Assembly (NCBI GenBank): GCA_027371655.1
Contig: DAHXMR010000128.1
Coordinates: forward strand, 1-16,802
Direction: 5' to 3'
Source: Microcaldota archaeon
Lineage (GTDB): Archaea > Micrarchaeota > Micrarchaeia > Norongarragalinales > CAINOH01
Length of the DNA stretch: 16,802 nucleotides
The position numbers and the translations under genes are program-made. A model generated the notes under the pieces. It was not told where the DNA came from and did not search any database. It was given only the letters and a program-made list of their open reading frames with translations. Positions 8,604 to 13,889 of the stretch are shown piece by piece (the stretch's first letter is position 1; each line of letters begins with the position of its first letter).

Positions 8604-8663
8604 AACCCCCCTTGCAATGCCTTCCGGCACATAGCATTCCTGCGACGCGCGAGTTTTGCGAAC

Positions 8664-8987
8664 TTAAATCCCGCCCCCCAAATTCTTGGAAAACAGGTAC
8701 AATTCCCATCCCGCAAAGCCGAGGCACGACAGCCCGACCACTTCGATGAAATGCGCAAAATGGAACGGCAGCGAAAACGGAAGAAGCGCGTCGACGTTGT
8801 CAAGCGCGTGCGTAAGCGAAACCACGGCGATGCCGACCACCAGCCACTTGGCGGAATCGCTCATGTGCCCCGCGCCCATCCTGCGGTAGGCGTACCAGAA
8901 AAGCAGCGCGGCAAGCCCGCCTATCGCCGCGGCCAAAACGTGCAACGCGGGGTCGACAATTCCCATATCCGCCAAAGCAGCTTCCAA
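8664..8987 (-). CDS. Three-helix membrane protein, paralogue A (TTG start proposed)
   Basis: 107 residues from a proposed TTG at 8987, preceded by GGTG five bases upstream. In-frame alternatives are an ATG at 8966 and a far-upstream ATG at 9098. The TTG is preferred because it aligns with the N-terminus of paralogue B, while the 9098 reading adds an Arg-rich stretch that the paralogue lacks and runs through promoter-like sequence. Conserved with paralogue B are M-S-D before helix 2, L-D-N after it, and H-F-I-E…G-L-S-C-L-G-F-A-G-W-E-L-Y in helix 3. The gap to paralogue B is only 68 bases, so the two are probably one transcript. They are probably a tandem duplication. Function unknown. Confidence 0.7.
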   Translation of the reverse strand: MEAALADMGIVDPALHVLAAAIGGLAALLFWYAYRRMGAGHMSDSAKWLVVGIAVVSLTHALDNVDALLPFSLPFHFAHFIEVVGLSCLGFAGWELYLFSKNLGGGI

Positions 8988-9052
8988 GTTAACACCAATG
9001 CCCCGAATTGCCCCAAAAACGCCCCTAAAACCCAAAAATAACGCCAATCCGC

Positions 9053-9067
9053 GTTTAAGCCTTTTCC
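9053..9067 (-). promoter_or_regulatory. Candidate BRE/TATA promoter for the minus-strand genes
   Basis: On the minus strand, GGGGAAAAGG is followed by CTTAAAC, an archaeal BRE/TATA-like arrangement. It would start RNA near 9028, about 40 bases before the proposed TTG at 8987. It lies in the 257-base divergent region shared with the plus-strand gene at 9245. Confidence 0.35.
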
Positions 9068-9098
9068 CCAAAACGCGCCCCCGCCGCGGCCTTGGCAA

Positions 9099-9134
9099 GC
9101 TTTAAGAGGAAGGCATCCCCAATACTTTATCCGG
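9099..9134 (+). promoter_or_regulatory. Candidate TATA elements for the coiled-coil gene
   Basis: Two TATA-like boxes, GCTTTAAGAGG (9099-9109) and ACTTTATCCGG (9124-9134), lie 110-145 bases before the ATG at 9245. Either would give a leader of roughly 85-120 bases. GGAGG (9226-9230) and GGAAGG (9233-9238) lie just before the start and may serve as ribosome binding sites. I cannot choose between the two boxes. Confidence 0.3.
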
Positions 9135-9244
9135 ATACAGCCGAAAAACGCGCTTGACGGATTTCACTTTTTTTTCTCCAATTTCAAGGAAAAAAATCCC
9201 ATTCGGCGCCCAGTTTCAAGAGGGGGGAGGCCGGAAGGCAGAAA

Positions 9245-12200
9245 ATGCCAACGCCCAAAAACACGAAGCGGCAGGTGCTACGGCAGCAAAGCGGCCAGCG
9301 CAAGCCACAGCAATCTCAATCCCGCACAGTTCCCCAAACGCGCAAAACGCAAAACACCGCCAGCCCGCAAACGCAACAGCAACCCCGCCAACCTTATCCC
9401 CAACAGCAGCAGGCTTCCGCAATACCCCACGTGCGCACCGAAGCCGGCCTCAATTCGTTCCTATCCGTCCTCGACCACTACTATCAGGCCGGCGCCCTGT
9501 CCGAGGAAAGCTATTTGGAAGTAAAGGGCGAGGCGTTCAAGAAACTCGCGCACCTCAAAAAACAAAACGCGTTCGGAAACCAAAACCGGCAGGCGCAAGC
9601 CCAACCGCAACAGCAGACGCAAAAGCAATCCCCGGCAAATCCCCACAACAAAAAACTGTACGACGCGGCGGAAAAGGCGATGGAAGCAGCGGTGCGCGCA
9701 GCGGGCACGAAACTTTTGGGAATAAAACACGACAACGCGATGCAGGACGAGGCCGTGCAGCAAGGCGCGCAAAACGCGGGGCGACAACCGCAATTCAACT
9801 ACAACGGGCAGCCACAGGCATCCGGCGGCGACGGCCTCGACGGCGCGTCCATCCCGCAGCTTACGAAAGCCAAAAACGACGCAAAAGCCCTCCTCGAATT
9901 CGTCGAAGAATCATTCCGCGAAGGCGCGCTGTCCAAGGAAAGCTACCTTGCGGCGCGCTCGCAAAAACTCCGCGACATCTCGCAAATAGAAGCCCGCCTC
10001 GCCGCAACCTACGGCGACGACGCGTACTCCCAGGAAGCCGACGAAGCCGAAGAAAACGAAGAAGCCGATGAAAGCGAAGGCGAGGAAGACGGCCTCGACG
10101 TGTTCGGCAAAAAAGGCGCAAGTTCCCAAAAACAGCAAAAGCAGGCAAAACGCAAAAACGGCGAGGCCGCCGGCGGATTCGACGCCATAGCAAGCGCGGA
10201 AAAAAGCTTCGGCGCCGCCGAGGCCCCCGCGTTCGAAGATGAAACGGATGCCGCCGAAGAAACACAAGAACATGAAACGCCCGTGGAACCCGCCGAAGGC
10301 GGGGAAAGCGAAATCCCATCGGGGTTCCCGTCATTCGCGGAACTTTTGCAACGCCACGCGGCCGGAAGGCTTGCCGCCCCAAACAACGATTACGAAAATT
10401 TCCCGCAATTGCGGGAACCCGAACCGGCAACGCCATTGCAAACGCAGGCAAGTTCCATGGAACAGGAGCTTTTGCAGGCGCTTGGAATGAAAAAAAACCG
10501 GCACGCCCTCGCAGAACTTGAAGCCGGTGCGGGAAGCGATGCGGGCAATGCGCCCAAAACGGGGATGCCTAAAACTTATTCCGCCAAAGCCAAGGCGAAA
10601 GCGGGCGGCCCCGATGATTTGGCGGGCTCGTTCACCCCCGAATCCATCGCAGCGGACGAGAAAAAAGAGCAGGAGGCGATCAAGGCGTCGCAAAAGCCCG
10701 ACGCGGCGGGCGCGTTTTTTTCGAAAATAAAATCGTTCATACCAAGCGCGCCAGCGGGCGCCGCAGGCCAGGCCCCCGCGCAGGACGAGCCCCAGACAAT
10801 GGCGGTGCGCGGCGGCCCCGAGGGCTCAAGCGAGGACTCGGCGATTCCCACCGAATCCTCGGCGGGGACGATGAAGATTTTGATGGAAATAGAAAAGCTC
10901 AAGGTCAAGACCGACACGCTTTCCGAAATGCGCTCCGCCCTTGACGAGCGCCTGGGGCACATACAGGAAAACATGGGCGAAATGCGCTCCATGCTGTTCC
11001 AGCGCGAAAGCTCGCAGAAGGAACTCGAAGGCAAAGTCGAAAAATACCTGGACCTCGTGGAGGCACTGGAGCCCCAGAAGTTCCTCCGCGAATTCGACAA
11101 GCGCGACAAGGAACTTGCGGCCCAGCAAATGCGCCTCGAAAAACTGGAGGCGATGGGCGCCGACGTCGCGCGCACCGCCAATTCCACAAAGACGCTTCTG
11201 GAAAGCATGGGCAGCCTCAAGAACCTCGCCAACATGAACCGCGAGGTCGCCGAAAAGCTTTCGAAAATGGACGCGACCGTCAACCGCTCGCAAAAAACCT
11301 CCGACGACATAGACGCCGCGTTCATAGAACTCGGCAAGAAGCTCGAAGAGTTTTCCGTTTACGCAGGGAGGCAGGAAGTGCTCGTGCAAACCGTGCAGGA
11401 CATATCCGAAATGATGGAGAACACCAACCGCAAGTTCGAAAACTACACCGCCAAAGAGGAAATGGAACCCCTGTTCCGCCAGCTGGACGCCATGCGCCAC
11501 TCCATGTCCGAACTGCGCGCAACCGTGTTCCTCAAGATGGAAGGCCGCGAAATCCCGCCGCGCGCCCGCGAAATGATAAAGCAAAAGGAAAGCATCGAAC
11601 TTCTCCTGCAGACGCTTGAAGAGGACTTCGACGCCCGCCAGATAACCGCACAGGACTACGAGCTGGCAAAGCGCGCGAACCTCCAAAAACTCTCCGAACT
11701 CGAACGCGAACTCGCAAAGCAATACGAACAGATAGTCGCAAAGAACCAGGAAGAGGACCTCAAGGCAAGCGCAATCGCAAGCAGGATAACAATCGCGCCG
11801 CAAATGCCCGGCCAGGCCGAATCATTCGGCGCCGAAGAAGGCGTGCCGGACGCCGCCGTGGAAGAGGAAACCCCCAAAGCCGGCGCCAAGGCGAAAAGCA
11901 CAAGCGCGCAGGACGAGGCGATAATCGCGGCAATGCAAAAACAGGCCCCCGCGCCCGCCCAGATGCAGGGCGCGCAAAAGCCCCGCAAGCCCGGAATGTT
12001 CGAAGCACTGTTCAAGGCCATCCCCGCCGTGCCCATAGACGACAAAATGAAACAACGCTTAGAAAAACTCGCGTCCCAAGGCAACGCCGCGCCCTCCGCC
12101 GAAGAAATCATAACAACGCTTTCAAAAAAAGAGGAAGAACTGCCCAAGGAGGAAAAATTCCGCGCAAAAAGAAAAGGAAAACAATCCCCCGGACAAGCCG

Positions 12201-12757
12201 AAGAAGGGGGGGCCGCGGAAGAAGAAAACGCCGAAGCCGCCGAAGGCGCGCAAGCCGGGATTCAAAAACAAAACAAGCCCGCGGGTGCGAAACAGGCGCA
12301 GCAGGCCGCACAAGCGCAAACGCCGCAAGCCGCACCGATTCCGCAAACGCAACAGCAGCCGCGGGAAAACCCGCTTGCAAAACAAAAACCGATAATCTCC
12401 CAACAGGCGCAGCCCGACTTGCAAGGGCAGCCGCAGGCCGCAACAAAAGGAACTCCCGCTTCGCCCGAAGGCAAGCCGGTTTTCGACTTGAAAAAATTGC
12501 TCGAAATGCGCCTTGCGATACAAAAAACGCCCCAACCGGCGCAGCCCTCGCAAGCCCGCGCGCAAAAAAAGCCGCAAGTGCAGGAAAAGCCGGATGCGAA
12601 AATTCCCGAAAAAATCTTTGCACAAAAACGGCCGGCGGTTGCAGCAAAGCCCGCGGCAACAATCAAAACTCCGGTGAAAATTGCGGCAGCAAAAACGCTG
12701 GCAAAAAGCGGTGCCAAAACCGCCGCAAAAGGCAAAAACGCTTCAAAAAAACGTTAA
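9245..12757 (+). CDS. Large cytoplasmic coiled-coil scaffold with SHOCT-like hairpins
   Basis: 1170 residues with no signal peptide or membrane helix, and only about four N-x-S/T sequons, so probably cytoplasmic. In order: Gln-rich start (1-65); helical hairpin 1 (68-107); Gln/Pro linker; hairpin 2 (209-258); a very acidic stretch (about 259-300); disorder; a long coiled coil (543-755) beginning I-E-K-L-K-V-K; hairpin 3 (779-835); disorder; a helical patch (about 918-975); an Ala/Gln/Pro-rich stretch; and a Lys/Ala tail (1128-1170) resembling histone H1. From memory, the coiled coil resembles uncharacterised coiled-coil proteins of DPANN and related archaea. The hairpins resemble SHOCT domains, which mediate oligomerisation. 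A scaffold or nucleic-acid-associated role is inference; function is unknown. It is transcribed away from the three small membrane-protein genes. Confidence 0.85.
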   Translation: MPTPKNTKRQVLRQQSGQRKPQQSQSRTVPQTRKTQNTASPQTQQQPRQPYPQQQQASAIPHVRTEAGLNSFLSVLDHYYQAGALSEESYLEVKGEAFKKLAHLKKQNAFGNQNRQAQAQPQQQTQKQSPANPHNKKLYDAAEKAMEAAVRAAGTKLLGIKHDNAMQDEAVQQGAQNAGRQPQFNYNGQPQASGGDGLDGASIPQLTKAKNDAKALLEFVEESFREGALSKESYLAARSQKLRDISQIEARLAATYGDDAYSQEADEAEENEEADESEGEEDGLDVFGKKGASSQKQQKQAKRKNGEAAGGFDAIASAEKSFGAAEAPAFEDETDAAEETQEHETPVEPAEGGESEIPSGFPSFAELLQRHAAGRLAAPNNDYENFPQLREPEPATPLQTQASSMEQELLQALGMKKNRHALAELEAGAGSDAGNAPKTGMPKTYSAKAKAKAGGPDDLAGSFTPESIAADEKKEQEAIKASQKPDAAGAFFSKIKSFIPSAPAGAAGQAPAQDEPQTMAVRGGPEGSSEDSAIPTESSAGTMKILMEIEKLKVKTDTLSEMRSALDERLGHIQENMGEMRSMLFQRESSQKELEGKVEKYLDLVEALEPQKFLREFDKRDKELAAQQMRLEKLEAMGADVARTANSTKTLLESMGSLKNLANMNREVAEKLSKMDATVNRSQKTSDDIDAAFIELGKKLEEFSVYAGRQEVLVQTVQDISEMMENTNRKFENYTAKEEMEPLFRQLDAMRHSMSELRATVFLKMEGREIPPRAREMIKQKESIELLLQTLEEDFDARQITAQDYELAKRANLQKLSELERELAKQYEQIVAKNQEEDLKASAIASRITIAPQMPGQAESFGAEEGVPDAAVEEETPKAGAKAKSTSAQDEAIIAAMQKQAPAPAQMQGAQKPRKPGMFEALFKAIPAVPIDDKMKQRLEKLASQGNAAPSAEEIITTLSKKEEELPKEEKFRAKRKGKQSPGQAEEGGAAEEENAEAAEGAQAGIQKQNKPAGAKQAQQAAQAQTPQAAPIPQTQQQPRENPLAKQKPIISQQAQPDLQGQPQAATKGTPASPEGKPVFDLKKLLEMRLAIQKTPQPAQPSQARAQKKPQVQEKPDAKIPEKIFAQKRPAVAAKPAATIKTPVKIAAAKTLAKSGAKTAAKGKNASKKR
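9446..9565 (+). repeat. SHOCT-like helical hairpin, copy 1
   Basis: Residues 68-107 of the coiled-coil protein. Core S-F-L-S-V-L-D-H-Y-Y-Q-A-G-A-L-S-E-E-S-Y, then V-K and a Lys/Leu helix. The shared pattern in the three copies is L-x2-(L/V)-(D/E)-x2-(F/Y)-x4-(L/I)-(S/T)-x2-(S/D)-Y, followed by a second amphipathic helix. Confidence 0.7.
9872..10018 (+). repeat. SHOCT-like helical hairpin, copy 2
   Basis: Residues 210-258. Core L-L-E-F-V-E-E-S-F-R-E-G-A-L-S-K-E-S-Y, then A-A-R and a second helix. It is the closest match to copy 1, sharing G-A-L-S-x-E-S-Y-L. Confidence 0.7.
11579..11749 (+). repeat. SHOCT-like helical hairpin, copy 3
   Basis: Residues 779-835, directly after the long coiled coil. 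Core L-L-Q-T-L-E-E-D-F-D-A-R-Q-I-T-A-Q-D-Y, then L-A-K and a Leu/Lys helix. It keeps the hydrophobic spacing and the turn (Ile-Thr-x2-Asp-Tyr) of copies 1 and 2 but is more diverged. Confidence 0.6.
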
Positions 12758-12950
12758 AAAATCGACGAAAAAACCCGAAACCGGGACGGGCAAAAAACAA
12801 CGCGGATGCCCGGATTTCCATAAATTTGGGCTCAAAACGCTTTGATTCTTGAAAAAACACACAAAAAGGGTTGAAAAAGGTAAAAGAAGGTTTTTGGGGG
12901 GAAATTTGGGAAAAGCGCTGCCGGTTTTTTCGTTTATTGCCGAACACGCG

Positions 12951-12964
12951 GAAAGCCTTTTATA
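12951..12964 (+). promoter_or_regulatory. Strong archaeal BRE/TATA promoter for the small secreted glycoprotein
   Basis: GGAAAG followed by CCTTTTATA is the clearest BRE/TATA arrangement in the window. RNA would start near 12988, leaving a leader of about 110 bases before the proposed start at 13099. A weaker box, TTTCTAAAATA near 13073-13083, could give a short leader to the ATG at 13120 instead. Confidence 0.55.
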
Positions 12965-13084
12965 GAAGGGAAGGCAAAAACGTTTGCGGAGGCTTTGAAC
13001 GCAACGCGCTTTCAATTCAGCCAAGTAAAAGTCCCGGCAATTCCCAAGTTTTTTTGTTCGCCCACCCTGAGCTTTCTAAAATAA

Positions 13085-13089
13085 GAGGT
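13085..13089 (+). promoter_or_regulatory. Ribosome binding site deciding the TTG start at 13099
   Basis: GAGGT lies nine bases before TTG 13099, a good archaeal spacing. It is too close to the out-of-frame ATG at 13093 and too far from the in-frame ATG at 13120. Confidence 0.5.
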
Positions 13090-13098
13090 TGATGGCTT

Positions 13099-13710
13099 TT
13101 GGAAAGAAAAGAAAATCCGATGAATCTGCTTGTCATCGCATTCGCATTGCTTTTGTCGGCCCCGGTTGTCATGGCCGCCTACATCGCCACGTCCGACAAC
13201 CTGAACGTCGCGGTGCCCGCGGCCAACGGAACGTCCTCGCAGGTGAACATCACCGCTCCCATGCAGCAATACGTCGGCTTCTTCGGGACCGTCGCAGTCG
13301 CAGTAAGGAGAAACTCCACCAACGGCTACATAATGTACAACAAGACCGCGACAAGCGGAAAACTGTACTTCTACAAGACCGGCGCGGTGGTCGACCAGAA
13401 CGTTTTGGCGGCGCCAACCGGCGCGGCAACCGACGGCAACTTCTCGCTTTCGGGATTCTACGTTACCGCAAACCAGTTCACCAATTCACTCACGGTTTGC
13501 GGGGTCGCATCGTCAAACGCGCTGACCACGACCGACAACCTTAACACCAGCATTTACCGCAACCAGACCGCGGGCGGGGCAAACTACTTCCTTTGCACCG
13601 ACATCGCCAACACCGTTTCAACAAACGGCTTCGGCACCGTGCAATACGAAATAGTCGTGCCGAAGACCTCGGCTTACACGGCATACGACGTGTACCTCGA
13701 CCTACAATAA
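13099..13710 (+). CDS. Small secreted glycoprotein of unknown function
   Basis: 203 residues from the TTG at 13099. The TTG start gives a charged N-terminal region (E-R-K) before the hydrophobic core and has a ribosome binding site; the ATG at 13120 is possible but leaves no positive charge. A Sec-type signal peptide covers residues 1-26, ending V-V-M-A. The mature protein is a small beta-rich domain with about seven N-x-S/T sequons and two cysteines (C134, C166) that could form a disulfide. There is no membrane anchor and no class III pilin cleavage signal. The stretch Y-V-G-F-F-G-T-V followed by alternating beta strands recalls a module I associate with DPANN surface proteins, but I do not know a function. 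A strong promoter and a clear terminator make it a single, probably highly expressed gene. A structural surface protein is a reasonable guess. Confidence 0.8.
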   Translation: MERKENPMNLLVIAFALLLSAPVVMAAYIATSDNLNVAVPAANGTSSQVNITAPMQQYVGFFGTVAVAVRRNSTNGYIMYNKTATSGKLYFYKTGAVVDQNVLAAPTGAATDGNFSLSGFYVTANQFTNSLTVCGVASSNALTTTDNLNTSIYRNQTAGGANYFLCTDIANTVSTNGFGTVQYEIVVPKTSAYTAYDVYLDLQ

Positions 13711-13718
13711 GCATAAGC

Positions 13719-13773
13719 GGGGCGCCTAAATGCCCCCATCTAATTTTTTTTATTTAATTTTTTCTGTTTTTTC
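13719..13773 (+). terminator. Hairpin plus poly-T terminator
   Basis: GGGGC (13719-13723) pairs with GCCCC (13732-13736) around an eight-base loop. It is followed by several long T-runs (13744-13773), the kind of T-tract that ends archaeal transcription. It begins eight bases after the stop of the secreted glycoprotein gene. Confidence 0.7.
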
Positions 13774-13833
13774 CTTTCCCCAGCCTTGGGCGCACCGGCG
13801 GCGCCTTCGCCCATCCCGCCCCCTTCCGCGAGG

Positions 13834-13854
13834 GGAAAAACTCCCGTTTAAAGA
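13834..13854 (+). promoter_or_regulatory. Candidate promoter for the second giant surface gene
   Basis: GGGGAAAAAC followed by GTTTAAAG (13846-13853) forms a BRE/TATA-like pair. RNA would start near 13875, about 15 bases before the ATG at 13890. No good ribosome binding site is seen, only GGGG ahead of the ATG, so a short leader is likely. Confidence 0.4.
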
Positions 13855-13889
13855 ACTTGCATTCCCTAAAACGCGTTCGGGGCAATAAA

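Larger units (their letters stand above)
12758..13098. other. 341-base gene-poor intergenic region
   Basis: AT-richer than the flanking genes. It holds a small hairpin-like CCCG-AAAC-CGGG near 12775-12786, a strong promoter at 12951-12964, and a leader that ends in GAGGT. Short open frames on both strands (for example 12871-13092 plus and 12743-13024 minus) cross the promoter and show no recognisable protein character. A small RNA cannot be excluded, but I see no specific evidence for one. Confidence 0.5.

Noticed and set aside
9245..12757. Identification of the coiled-coil gene as an archaellum accessory protein (FlaC/FlaD type)
   Set aside because: The coiled coil alone is not diagnostic, the protein is far longer, and no other archaellum gene is present.
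12871..13092. 73-residue plus-strand open frame in the intergenic region
   Set aside because: It runs through the strongest promoter of the window and lacks a ribosome binding site or a recognisable motif.
13089..13544. 151-residue plus-strand frame overlapping the secreted glycoprotein
   Set aside because: It is an Arg/His-rich shifted reading; the frame from 13099 has a signal peptide and sequons.
13099..13710. Small secreted protein as an archaeal pilin
   Set aside because: The signal peptide ends in a normal Sec-type site, with no charged cleavage motif ahead of the hydrophobic core as class III signals require.
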